Shown: in pieces, positions 1 to 6,860 of the stretch
Numbering within the stretch: the stretch's first letter is position 1
Layout of the letters: each line of letters starts with the position of its first letter
Assembly: GCA_035263065.1 (NCBI GenBank)
Contig: DATFRS010000109.1
Location: 1 to 9,785, forward strand
Direction of reading: 5' to 3'
Length of the DNA stretch: 9,785 nucleotides
Origin: Dokdonella_A sp035263065
Lineage (GTDB): Bacteria > Pseudomonadota > Gammaproteobacteria > Xanthomonadales > Rhodanobacteraceae
Made by a program: the position numbers and the translations under genes
Notes under the pieces: generated by a model
What the model saw: only the letters and a program-made list of their open reading frames with translations
What the model was told of the DNA's origin: nothing
Database searches by the model: none

Positions 1-43
1 CGCCCAGCGCTCGTGGTCGCGCCAGCGTCCGCCGAACTTATCG

Positions 44-61
44 TGCAAAGCGCACTTTGCA
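44..61 (-). terminator. Small hairpin downstream of the methyltransferase gene
   Basis: A perfect 7-bp inverted repeat (TGCAAAG / CTTTGCA) with a 4-nt loop lies 12 nt past the methyltransferase stop codon. A 10-nt palindrome, GCAACGTTGC, lies between them at 62-71. It could end or stabilise the methyltransferase transcript. No T-run follows on the minus strand, so it is not a canonical Rho-independent terminator. I assign no gene to bases 1-73. Confidence 0.25.
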
Positions 62-73
62 GCAACGTTGCCT

Positions 74-946
74 TCACCCCGGATTCGTCGCCGTGATGAA
101 CCACGTGCTCGACGGCGCCCAGACGCCGTCCTTGCGCACGAACGGCGTCAGCGCCTTCGTCAGTGCGTCGATGACCTGCGGCTTCAGCCGCTCCGCCTCG
201 GCGCCGGCGAGGCGCATGACCTCGCCCGCGGGCCCGAGCGCCATCGCGAACTCGATCGACTCGGCAAGATCGCGGCCGATGCAGATGTCGCAATCGTGAC
301 GCTCGAACGTGATGCCGTCGAAGCCGACGCTGCGCAGCATGCCGCTGACCATGTCGGGGCCCGACATCGAGAACGGGCCCGGGCCACAGTGGACCTGGTT
401 GCTCGTCTCGGGATCGACCACCGGCACGATCGCCTTCACGCGAAGCTCGGCCTCGTGCAGCCAGGGATTGTCCTCGCGCTTGCGCCAGACGATCTGCGTG
501 AACGTGCCGCCGGGCTTGAGCGCATTGCGCACGTTGCGCATCGCGGCGCCGGGCGCCTCGAAGAACATCGTCCCGAAGCGCGCGAAGGCGTGATCGTACG
601 GGCCTTCGAGATCGCCCCACTGCGCGTCGGCGGTGAAGAAGCGCGCGTTCGCGATGCCGGCGCTCTTGGCGTCGGCCCTGCAGATCTCGATGAAATTCTC
701 GGCGCAATCGTTGCCGACGGCCTCGCCGGTCGGGCCGACGCTGCGCGCGATGCGCAACGTCGAGTCGCCGAAGCCGCAGCCGATGTCGAGCACGCGCATG
801 CCCGGCGCATAGCTGCGGCGCGCGAGCGCGGCGTCGCTGTGCTGCGAGAGGCCATCGACGAGCAGATGGCGGAAGCGGCAGAACTTGTCGAACAGCACGG
901 TGTTCCATGCTTCGACGATGACGGCGTTGTCGGTGACGGTGGACAT
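74..946 (-). CDS. Class I SAM-dependent methyltransferase
   Basis: A 290-residue soluble protein with the Rossmann methyltransferase fold. Motif I is VLDIGCGFGDST (residues 52-63), which binds S-adenosylmethionine. An acidic residue in the ND pair at 79-80 matches the motif II position, Asp107 in FFTADAQW matches motif III, and LKPGGTFTQIVWR (143-155) is the usual post-motif strand of UbiE/Methyltransf_11-like enzymes. The C-terminal third (about 160-290) has no motif I can tie to a substrate, so the methyl acceptor is unknown. The frame is open 20 codons further upstream, but ATG 946 is preferred: a GAGG Shine-Dalgarno sits 5 nt before it and the upstream peptide is a charged, Arg/Asp-rich stretch. 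The gene lies 96 nt downstream of the WS/DGAT-GNAT gene on the same strand, so co-transcription is possible but not shown. Confidence 0.9.
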   Translation of the reverse strand: MSTVTDNAVIVEAWNTVLFDKFCRFRHLLVDGLSQHSDAALARRSYAPGMRVLDIGCGFGDSTLRIARSVGPTGEAVGNDCAENFIEICRADAKSAGIANARFFTADAQWGDLEGPYDHAFARFGTMFFEAPGAAMRNVRNALKPGGTFTQIVWRKREDNPWLHEAELRVKAIVPVVDPETSNQVHCGPGPFSMSGPDMVSGMLRSVGFDGITFERHDCDICIGRDLAESIEFAMALGPAGEVMRLAGAEAERLKPQVIDALTKALTPFVRKDGVWAPSSTWFITATNPG

Positions 947-951
947 GACGA

Positions 952-955
952 CCTC
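952..955 (-). promoter_or_regulatory. Ribosome binding site fixing the methyltransferase start
   Basis: GAGG on the minus strand, 5 nt upstream of ATG 946. It supports the start at MSTVTDN over the longer in-frame ATG at 1006. Confidence 0.55.
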
Positions 956-1042
956 GGACTCTTCAGGGATGGTGCTTCGATCTCCCCGATCTCGGCGCCG
1001 ATACACTAAGAACGCCGTTCCGTGCGCGTTTGCGACATCCGG

Positions 1043-3061
1043 TCAGCCGCCCGGCAGCGGCGCGACGAAGACGCGGTCGGTCTGGCGATCGCTGCCGAGC
1101 ATGAATTCGATGCTGCCGACGTCGACGAAGCCGAACTTGCGGTAGAACGCGATCGCGCGCGGATTCTGCTCCCAGACCCCGAGCCAGATGCAGCCGCCGC
1201 CCCACTCGCGCGCCTGTGCGAACGCCGTCGACATGAGCTGCTGTGCCAGGCCCGTGCCGTACGCCGGCCGATCGACGTAGATGCGGTGGATCTCGACCGG
1301 CGTCTCGCCGTCGACGCAGGGCGGAACGCGCTTGCGGCGCAGTTGCACGTAGCCCTGCAGCGCGCCCTCGCCGTCCTCGGCGAGCCAAGTCGCGATGTCC
1401 GCGTCCTCGATCTCGGCGGTCTGCTGCGCGACGCCGTACGACGACGCGAGATGCGCGTGCAGATCGTCGGACTGGTTCGCGTGGCCGAAGGTGTCGACGA
1501 ATGCGCGCGCGCCGAATTCGGCGAGACGCGCGGCATCCTCGGGCGTTGCGAGACGAATGTACGCGGCGGAATCGTTCGCACCCACGCGCAGGCTGGGGCT
1601 CGCGTCGCGCACGAGCTCGTGCGCCAGCGTCGCCGCGGCGTCGCCGGCGCCGAACTCGTCGTCCCAGTCTTCCATCAGCGCGATCAGCACGAGCTTTTCG
1701 AACTCCTCGCCGAAGCGCTGCACGATCGCGTCGGGATCGCGCACGCGCTTGCCGTCGCCGATCACGCCGAAATAGACCTTGCCGTTGTAGCTCAGGATCG
1801 AAAGCCCGAGCCCGATCGAGCCGGTCTGCGGTACCCAGAACATCAGCTCGCGCACTTCGACGCCGGCGAGGTAGAGCGGCTGCTGCGGACCCGGCACGTT
1901 GGTCGCGACGGCCGTCGCCTTGCGGCTGAAGAGCTCGAGCGCCGGACCCTGCAGCGACGCCGGCGCCATGCCGAGCGCCGCGAGGAGGCCGAACGCGACG
2001 ACGGCCTGGCGGCGTCCCTTGAGATCGCGCATGCACGCGGCGACGCGCTCGAGCCGGCGCAGCGGATTGACCTCGCCGATCGGGAGATCCAGGAACACGA
2101 GCCCGAAATGATTGCCGAGCTTCTTCGCATGCTCGAGCGGGCGCAGGTTGACCGGCACCGTCGCGCGGATCGTGAGGCCGTCCGGATCGTCGCCGACGTC
2201 GCGCAGATAACCGCGCAGCGCGCCGGCGGCGCACGCAAGCAGCACGTCGTTGACCGTGCAGCCGAGCGCGCGGCCGAGCGTCTTCACCTCGTCGAGCGGC
2301 AGCGGCTCGGCCCAGGCGACGCGCTTGGCGACGCCGAGCGGTCCCTTGAACTCGGTGATCGGATCGTCGGACAGCGTGATCGCGATCGCGAGCTCGCGCG
2401 TGATCTCGCTGCCCTCGCGCGCGAGCTCGGCGGCGACCGACGGATCGGCGAGCATGCCGGCGACCTTCTCCCAGGTCTTCTCGCCGGCGGCGAGGAGCTT
2501 CTGCAAGCCGGCCTGCGTCGGCTCCAGCAGCCGTTCGAGCACGCTGCCGCGATCGCGCTTCAGCCACGTCTTTGCGAGCTCGGCGTGCGCTTCGGGTTTC
2601 TGCGCGGTGTCGGTCAGCGACAGCAGCACCTGCACCAGCGCGAGACCGTCGGCGTAGCAGTGATGGATGCGCGCGATCAGCACGCCGCCGCCGCGATAGT
2701 TCTCGACGACGTGGAACTGCCAGAGCGGCTTGGAATGGTCGAGCGCCGTCGACGTGAGCTCGCTGACGAAGCGCTCGAGCTCGGGCTTCCCGGCGGCGCC
2801 CGGCAGCGCGGCGACGCGCACGTGCCAGTCGATGTCGAAGTCCTCGTCGGCCTCCCACCACGCGCCGCTCGCCGACTGCACGGCGCGCTGGCGGAAACGG
2901 CGGAACGCGAGGAAGCGCTCGGCGAGCAGCGCCTTGATGCGTTTGGGATCGAGCGGACCGGCGAACATCAGCACGCCGGTGATCATCATGAGGTTGGTGG
3001 GCCGCTCCATGCGCAGCCATGCCGTATCGACTTTCGACATCGGCTCGCGCTGTCCGGACAT
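1043..3061 (-). CDS. WS/DGAT wax ester/triacylglycerol synthase fused to a C-terminal GNAT acetyltransferase
   Basis: A 672-residue protein with two domains in one uninterrupted frame. Residues 1-460 form a WS/DGAT O-acyltransferase: a substrate-binding N-terminus (VDTAWLRMERPTNLMMI), KPLWQFHV (111-118), the catalytic HHxxxDG motif as HHCYADG (133-139), NDVLLA (271-276) and the NVPGP signature (388-392). Such enzymes esterify acyl-CoA to fatty alcohol or diacylglycerol, making wax esters or triacylglycerol at the membrane or lipid bodies. Known enzymes are usually 450-500 residues, so this domain is full length. An acidic/Ala-rich linker (about 463-497) leads to a GNAT fold (about 501-669): VEIHRIYVDRPAYGTGLA (589-606) is the acetyl-CoA loop, with Tyr601 at the usual Gln/Arg position, and GVWEQNPRAIAFYRKFGF (628-645) is the C-terminal signature. 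The start at 3061 is set by GGGAGG 5 nt upstream; a second ATG lies 7 codons in. The GNAT target is unknown. The only internal ATG near the junction (1675) lacks a Shine-Dalgarno. Confidence 0.92.
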   Translation of the reverse strand: MSGQREPMSKVDTAWLRMERPTNLMMITGVLMFAGPLDPKRIKALLAERFLAFRRFRQRAVQSASGAWWEADEDFDIDWHVRVAALPGAAGKPELERFVSELTSTALDHSKPLWQFHVVENYRGGGVLIARIHHCYADGLALVQVLLSLTDTAQKPEAHAELAKTWLKRDRGSVLERLLEPTQAGLQKLLAAGEKTWEKVAGMLADPSVAAELAREGSEITRELAIAITLSDDPITEFKGPLGVAKRVAWAEPLPLDEVKTLGRALGCTVNDVLLACAAGALRGYLRDVGDDPDGLTIRATVPVNLRPLEHAKKLGNHFGLVFLDLPIGEVNPLRRLERVAACMRDLKGRRQAVVAFGLLAALGMAPASLQGPALELFSRKATAVATNVPGPQQPLYLAGVEVRELMFWVPQTGSIGLGLSILSYNGKVYFGVIGDGKRVRDPDAIVQRFGEEFEKLVLIALMEDWDDEFGAGDAAATLAHELVRDASPSLRVGANDSAAYIRLATPEDAARLAEFGARAFVDTFGHANQSDDLHAHLASSYGVAQQTAEIEDADIATWLAEDGEGALQGYVQLRRKRVPPCVDGETPVEIHRIYVDRPAYGTGLAQQLMSTAFAQAREWGGGCIWLGVWEQNPRAIAFYRKFGFVDVGSIEFMLGSDRQTDRVFVAPLPGG

Positions 3062-3125
3062 GCCTGCCTCCCGCTGCTTCGTGTAGCATCCGACGGCGCT
3101 CTCGAAAAGGCAATCCGCGCACGCG
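3062..3125. promoter_or_regulatory. Divergent intergenic region between WS/DGAT-GNAT and antiporter genes
   Basis: This 64-bp gap separates two divergently read genes and must hold or overlap both promoters. On the plus strand TAGCAT (3084-3089) weakly resembles a -10 box. On the minus strand a TTGCCT sequence (about 3107-3112) could be a -35 box. Neither pair is convincing, so individual promoter positions are not assigned. Confidence 0.4.
3067..3072 (-). promoter_or_regulatory. Ribosome binding site of the WS/DGAT-GNAT gene
   Basis: GGGAGG on the minus strand, 5 nt before ATG 3061. This strong Shine-Dalgarno picks the start out of a frame that stays open to 3913 antisense to the antiporter gene. 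The long upstream extension is therefore not part of the protein. Confidence 0.7.
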
Positions 3126-4325
3126 ATGCACGAAGCCGCCGCCATCCTGCTCGCCCTGTTCGTGATCTTCGTCGCCGCGCAGGTCGGCGCCGAGATCGCG
3201 CAACGCCTGAAGCTGCCGGGCGTCGTCGGCGAGATCGTCGCCGGCTGCGTCATCGGCCCGTCGGCGCTCGGCTGGATCAAGGTCGAGGACATCGCGACCG
3301 GCACGCCGCTCGACGTGCTGGCCGAGATCGGTGTCGTGCTGCTCCTGTTCGCGGTCGGTCTCGAGACGCGGCTCGACGATCTCAAGAAGGTCGGGCGGAC
3401 CGCGTTCCTGGTCGGCGTCCTCGGCGTGATCGTGCCGTTCGTGCTCGGCGTGCTGTGGGCGCACGGCAACGGGTTCGTGTGGACGAAATCGCTGTTCGTC
3501 GCGGCGGCGTTCGTGGCGACGTCGGCCGGCATCACCGCGCGCGTGCTGCAGGAGCTCAACGCGCTGCAGCGGATCGAGAGCCGCGTGATCCTCGGCGCCG
3601 CGGTCATCGACGATATCCTCGCGATGCTGCTGCTCGGCGTCGTCACTTCGCTGCAGGGCGGCGGCGGCGTGCAGCTCGGCAGCCTCGTGTTCGTGCTGCT
3701 GCAGGCGGTCGCCTTCGTCGCGATCATCGGCTGGGTCGGCACGAGCGTGATGCGCCGGCAGGGCCACTGGATCGAGCGGCCGGTCAATCCGCTGTCGGCG
3801 CTGTCGATCACGCTCGCGATCTGCCTCGGCCTTGCGTTCCTGTCGACCGAGTTCGGGCTCGCCGCGATCATCGGCGCGTTCCTCGCCGGCATGATCGCTT
3901 CGGAGACGCGCAACCGCGAGCAGCTCGAGCATCAGACGCGGCCGCTGCTCGCGTTCCTGACGCCGTTCTTCTTCGTGATCACCGGCGCGAAGATCGATGT
4001 CCACGTCTTCGCCGACGCATCGGCGCTCTGGATGCTGCTGGTCGTGACCGTGATCGCCGTCGTCGCCAAGCTCGTCGGCGGCTTCCTCGGCGCGCTGTCG
4101 CTCGGACGCCGCGGCGCGACGATCGTCGGCGTCGGCATGGTGCCGCGCGGCGAGGTCGGCGTCGTCATTGCGAGCCTCGGCCTCGTCGGCGGCGTGTTCT
4201 CGGACCGGACCTACGCGGTCATCGTCGCGATGTCGCTGCTGACGTCGGTGATCACGCCGCCGGTGCTGGCCCTGCTGCTGAGGCGCGAGGCCGAAGAGTA
4301 CGAGGCGACGCCGCCGCACATCTGA
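3126..4325 (+). CDS. CPA2-family cation:proton antiporter (Kef/NapA-type), membrane domain only
   Basis: A 399-residue, almost wholly hydrophobic protein with about 12 membrane segments, matching the Na_H_Exchanger domain. It exchanges Na+ or K+ for protons across the inner membrane. Visible family marks are PGVVGEIVAGCVIGPSALG (31-49); the unwound helix region ATSAGITARVL (131-141); the Asp pair AVIDDILAML (Asp162-Asp163), typical of electrogenic CPA2 carriers; Lys315 in AKLVGG, at the position of the conserved transport lysine; and MVPRGEVGVVIA (338-349). It ends about 25 residues after the last helix with no TrkA-N/RCK domain. It is thus a stand-alone exchanger, not a full glutathione-gated KefB/KefC, and ion selectivity cannot be read from sequence. 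ATG 3126 is the only usable start: an in-frame TAG lies at 3084 with no other start between. The Shine-Dalgarno is weak (AAAAGG about 15 nt upstream). It is divergent from the WS/DGAT-GNAT gene. Confidence 0.9.
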   Translation: MHEAAAILLALFVIFVAAQVGAEIAQRLKLPGVVGEIVAGCVIGPSALGWIKVEDIATGTPLDVLAEIGVVLLLFAVGLETRLDDLKKVGRTAFLVGVLGVIVPFVLGVLWAHGNGFVWTKSLFVAAAFVATSAGITARVLQELNALQRIESRVILGAAVIDDILAMLLLGVVTSLQGGGGVQLGSLVFVLLQAVAFVAIIGWVGTSVMRRQGHWIERPVNPLSALSITLAICLGLAFLSTEFGLAAIIGAFLAGMIASETRNREQLEHQTRPLLAFLTPFFFVITGAKIDVHVFADASALWMLLVVTVIAVVAKLVGGFLGALSLGRRGATIVGVGMVPRGEVGVVIASLGLVGGVFSDRTYAVIVAMSLLTSVITPPVLALLLRREAEEYEATPPHI

Positions 4326-4332
4326 CTTTGTC

Positions 4333-4414
4333 CGTCATTCCCGCGAAAGCGGGAACCTAGTTCCGCTGCTCCAGGCGCCGAAGGCGCTGGGTCCCCGCTT
4401 TCGCGGGGATGACG
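4333..4414. repeat. REP-like bipartite palindromic repeat (VIPAKAGTQ type), probable bidirectional terminator
   Basis: Two 24-nt arms, 4333-4356 and 4391-4414, are inverted copies differing at two positions. Each arm is itself a hairpin: CCCGC-GAAA-GCGGG on the left, CCCCGC-TTTC-GCGGGG on the right. The centre holds a third, imperfect stem, CCAGGCGCC / GGCGCTGG (4371-4379 and 4383-4390). CGTCATTCCCGCGAAAGCGG-type sequence is a very common interspersed repeat in proteobacterial genomes, and its translation is the familiar VIPAKAGTQ peptide. It fills the junction between the converging antiporter and GNAT genes, ending one base before the GNAT stop codon, so it probably stops or protects both transcripts. 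Family assignment rests on memory of this motif, not on a search. Confidence 0.85.
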
Positions 4415-4415
4415 A

Positions 4416-4892
4416 TTAGGGAGCCGACCACAGATCCTTCGCGAACCGCACCGCGTCCTCGACGCCTTCGTAATACCCGCGCACGCGCTGCACTTCGTGA
4501 TAGCCGAGCTTGCGATAAAACGCGCGCGTGCCGGTGTTGTTCGCGCGCGCCTCGATGTAGATCGTGCCGATGCCGGCGGTCAGCGCCGCGGTCTCGTGCC
4601 ACGCCATCAGCGCGCTGCCGACGCCGCGCCGCCGGTGCGCGGGATCGACGCCGAGCAGGATCAGGTGCGCCTCGTCGTCCTTGTACTGCATGACCGCGAA
4701 GCCGGCGATGCCGTGCTCGGACGGCGCGACGGCGACGTTGGTGTCGGCGCTGCGGATGCAGCGGCGGATGCTCGACGGCGTCCAGCGCCAGTGCAGGCCG
4801 TGCTCGATCAGGTCGCGCGACATCGCGCCGATGCGCGGCGCGTCGTCGAGCGTGGCGAGGCGGATGTCATGCTTCAGGATCACTGGGGGCAC
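4416..4892 (-). CDS. RimI-like GNAT family N-acetyltransferase
   Basis: A 158-residue single-domain GNAT that transfers an acetyl group from acetyl-CoA to an amine; the acceptor is unknown. The core strand and acetyl-CoA loop read LILLGVDPAHRRRGVGSALM (77-96), with a complete RxxGxG motif (Arg87 to Gly92). The C-terminal signature is ARANNTGTRAFYRKLGY (115-131), followed by a GYYEGVEDAVRF segment (139-150) as in ribosomal-protein-alanine acetyltransferase RimI and its relatives. The acceptor could still be a protein N-terminus or a small molecule. The start is GTG 4892, 15 nt after the photolyase stop. A second in-frame GTG lies three codons further in, and neither has a clear Shine-Dalgarno, so translational coupling to the photolyase gene is likely. 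It is the last gene of the YjbR-photolyase-GNAT operon. Its stop codon abuts the palindromic repeat. Confidence 0.88.
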   Translation of the reverse strand: MPPVILKHDIRLATLDDAPRIGAMSRDLIEHGLHWRWTPSSIRRCIRSADTNVAVAPSEHGIAGFAVMQYKDDEAHLILLGVDPAHRRRGVGSALMAWHETAALTAGIGTIYIEARANNTGTRAFYRKLGYHEVQRVRGYYEGVEDAVRFAKDLWSAP

Positions 4893-4907
4893 ATACGGTC
4901 CGCCGCG

Positions 4908-6323
4908 TCATTTGCAAGCCTTGTACGCGGCGAGCGCCGCTTCGCGCGTCGCATGGACATCCACCATCGGCTGCGGATAGCGCACGTTGCGCAGGCGACG
5001 GGGATCGGACCACGGCTGGTGGATCGACTTCCCGGCGAACGCCTTCAGCTCCGGCACCCAGCGCCGCACGTAGTCGCCGTCGGGATCGAAGCGCTCGCCC
5101 TGCGTCACCGGATTGAAGATGCGGAAATACGGCGCCGCATCGGCGCCGGTGCCGGCCGTCCACTGCCAGCCCTGCGTGTTGTTGGCGAGATCGGCGTCGA
5201 CGAGCGTGTCCCAGAACCAGCGCGCGCCTTCGAGCCAGTGCTGGCGCAGGTTCTTCGTCAGGAACGACGCGACGAGCATGCGCACGCGGTTGTGCATCCA
5301 GCCGGTCGTCCAGAGCTCGCGCAGGCCCGCGTCGACGATCGGAAACCCGGTGTCGCCGCGCTGCCAGCGTTCGATCTGCGCCGGCGACCGGCCCGCCCAC
5401 GGGAACGCGTCGAACTTCGGATTGAGGTTCGAGTCGGCCGACGCCGGGAAGTGATACAGCAGGTAATGCGAGAATTCGCGCCAGCCGAGCTCGCGCAGAT
5501 ACGCTTCGCTCCCCTCGCGCCGCTTCGCGGAACGGCTGGCGCGCGAGGCCTCGTCGATCGCCCACGCGATCTGCATCGGCGAGATCTCGCCGAAGTGCAG
5601 ACGCGGCGAGAGTCGCGACGTGCCCGCTCCGCCGGGGAAATCGCGGCGTTGCGGATAGTCGGCGATTGCGTCGTCGACGAAGCGGCGGAGCGCCTTCTGC
5701 GCGCCCGCTTCGCCCGGTTCCCAGGCGCGATGGAAGCCCTTGTCCCAGCGGATTTCCGGCAGGAGGCCGAGCGACTCGATGCGCTCGCCACGGCGCGCCT
5801 TTGCGACGTCGAGCTTGCGCGGCGCCGCCGACGGCGGCCGCACTTCGAGCCGTGCGCGCGCCGCGCGCCAGAACGGCGTGAAGACCTTGTACGGCGATCC
5901 GTTGCCGGTCGCGAGCTCCCACGGCTCGAACAGCAGCGCGGCGTCGAAGCTCTTCGCGTCGACGCCGTCGGTGCGCAACGCCTGCTTGATGCGCGCGTCG
6001 CGCGCGACGGGCGCGGGTTCGTAAAGCCGGTTCCAGTAGACCGCGTCGGCGCCGGTTTCGGCGACGAGCGCGCGCAACGTGCCGAGCGTGTCGCCGCGAC
6101 GGACGTGCAGAACGGCGTCGTGCTTGCGAAGCGCCGCATCCAGCGCGGCCAGCGAATGATGCAACCACCACCGGCTCGCCGCGCCCGGTTGCCACGGCGC
6201 CTCTTCGTCCGGCGCGTAGACGTAGACCGGCAGTACGCGATCGTGCGCCTTGCGCGCCGCTTCGAGCGCCGGGTTGTCGGCGAGCCGCAGATCGCGGCGG
6301 AACCAGACCAGCGCGAGGCTCAT
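4908..6323 (-). CDS. phr: Deoxyribodipyrimidine photolyase (class I CPD photolyase)
   Basis: A 471-residue flavoprotein, almost the length of E. coli PhrB. It uses blue light and reduced FAD to split cyclobutane pyrimidine dimers in DNA. The N-terminal alpha/beta antenna domain begins LVWFRRDLRLADNPAL (5-20). The helical FAD/DNA-binding domain carries TSRLSPRLHFGEISP (235-249), GFPIVDAGLRELWTTGWMHN (326-345), RVRMLVASFLTKNL (346-359) and NNTQGWQW (381-388), then PYFRIFNPVTQGERFD (398-413). Candidate electron-transfer tryptophans equivalent to the E. coli triad are Trp309, Trp363 and Trp386, and Asn382 occupies the position contacting flavin N5, as expected for a repair-competent photolyase. 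Antenna cofactor (folate or deazaflavin) is not decidable. ATG 6323 lies 7 nt after the YjbR stop, with a weak AGG-type Shine-Dalgarno overlapping that stop. It is the middle gene of the operon. (6-4) photolyase or cryptochrome function is much less likely. Confidence 0.95.
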   Translation of the reverse strand: MSLALVWFRRDLRLADNPALEAARKAHDRVLPVYVYAPDEEAPWQPGAASRWWLHHSLAALDAALRKHDAVLHVRRGDTLGTLRALVAETGADAVYWNRLYEPAPVARDARIKQALRTDGVDAKSFDAALLFEPWELATGNGSPYKVFTPFWRAARARLEVRPPSAAPRKLDVAKARRGERIESLGLLPEIRWDKGFHRAWEPGEAGAQKALRRFVDDAIADYPQRRDFPGGAGTSRLSPRLHFGEISPMQIAWAIDEASRASRSAKRREGSEAYLRELGWREFSHYLLYHFPASADSNLNPKFDAFPWAGRSPAQIERWQRGDTGFPIVDAGLRELWTTGWMHNRVRMLVASFLTKNLRQHWLEGARWFWDTLVDADLANNTQGWQWTAGTGADAAPYFRIFNPVTQGERFDPDGDYVRRWVPELKAFAGKSIHQPWSDPRRLRNVRYPQPMVDVHATREAALAAYKACK

Positions 6324-6330
6324 GCCGCGC

Positions 6331-6696
6331 CTATTTCAGCGCGGCCTGCGTCTTCTTCGGCAGGTTCGCGCGCACGAGCTCGTACGAGCGGCGCACGAAC
6401 GTTTCGAGCTCGTCGCGCGCGAAGCGCTCGGGCTCGGTCACGCTGACCCAGAACGCGCGCGCCATGTACGGCGCCGGCGTCATGCCGGGCTGCTCGGTGA
6501 GCTCGAGGAAGCGGTCGGTTTCGACCTTGAACGAGAAGCGCCCGCGATCGGGGCCGATCGTGCACATGACGACGAACATCTTGTTGGCCACGCTGAAGAC
6601 GCGGTCGACCTCCCACTTGATCGAGCTCGTCACGCCGGGCCAGCCGCCGCAGAGCGCTTCCAGCTGTTTCTCGTCGAGTCCCTTGGCCTTGCTCAT
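6331..6696 (-). CDS. MmcQ/YjbR family protein (CyaY-like fold)
   Basis: A 121-residue protein resembling the MmcQ/YjbR family. Features are an N-terminal helix ending in GWPGVTSSIKWEVDRVFSVA, a strand pair MFVVMCTI and FSFKVETDRFLELTEQPG, the AFWVSV segment, and a C-terminal helix ETFVRRSYELVRANLPKK. Members are called putative DNA-binding proteins because of their double-wing CyaY-like fold; a biochemical role is not established. The chosen start is ATG 6696, with GGAGG 5 nt upstream. An in-frame ATG nine codons earlier (6723) lacks such a site. It is the first gene of a tight minus-strand operon, 7 nt ahead of the photolyase gene, which hints at a DNA-related function, though that is only inference from context. 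Confidence 0.85.
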   Translation of the reverse strand: MSKAKGLDEKQLEALCGGWPGVTSSIKWEVDRVFSVANKMFVVMCTIGPDRGRFSFKVETDRFLELTEQPGMTPAPYMARAFWVSVTEPERFARDELETFVRRSYELVRANLPKKTQAALK

Positions 6697-6860
6697 GGCT
6701 GCCTCCGCGTCGCCCGGCGGCATGCTACCGCGAGCCGCACCCGGCGTCCTCGCCTGAACGCCTGATCAACCGGTTGCACTCGAATTGGATGGCAAGCGCG
6801 ACAGCGCGCTGGCAGCCTGGCGCGATGCGAAATGCCGGCAAAATCCGCACACTGTCGCCG
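6697..6860. promoter_or_regulatory. Divergent region between the YjbR-photolyase operon and the Pat-like GNAT gene
   Basis: About 160 bp lie between the two preferred starts, with the operon promoter expected on the minus strand and the GNAT promoter on the plus strand. A CAAAAT sequence (6839-6844) could be a -10 box for a short-leader GNAT message starting near 6851, but no matching -35 box is visible. The left end holds the YjbR Shine-Dalgarno GGAGG (6702-6706, minus strand). The region may in part be coding if the GNAT starts earlier. Confidence 0.35.

Noticed and set aside
1..77. Possible next gene on the minus strand starting at a GTG that overlaps the methyltransferase stop (GTGA at 74-77)
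   Set aside because: The frame stays open to the edge, but only about 25 codons are visible, there is no good Shine-Dalgarno, and a hairpin lies within it. There is too little to call a gene.
1673..1675. Internal ATG at the domain junction that could start a separate GNAT protein
   Set aside because: No Shine-Dalgarno precedes it and there is no stop codon in the frame between the domains, so a single fused protein is the simpler reading.
3062..3913. In-frame upstream extension of the WS/DGAT-GNAT frame by 284 codons
   Set aside because: It is antisense to the well-supported antiporter gene, its translation has no domain, and the strong GGGAGG site at 3067-3072 sets the start at 3061.
963..4360. 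Very long open frames of more than 1,100 codons on both strands across the WS/DGAT and antiporter genes
   Set aside because: They are low-complexity, Arg/Ala/Asp-rich translations lying in the wrong frame of genes with clear motifs. GC-rich DNA with few stop codons produces these shadows.
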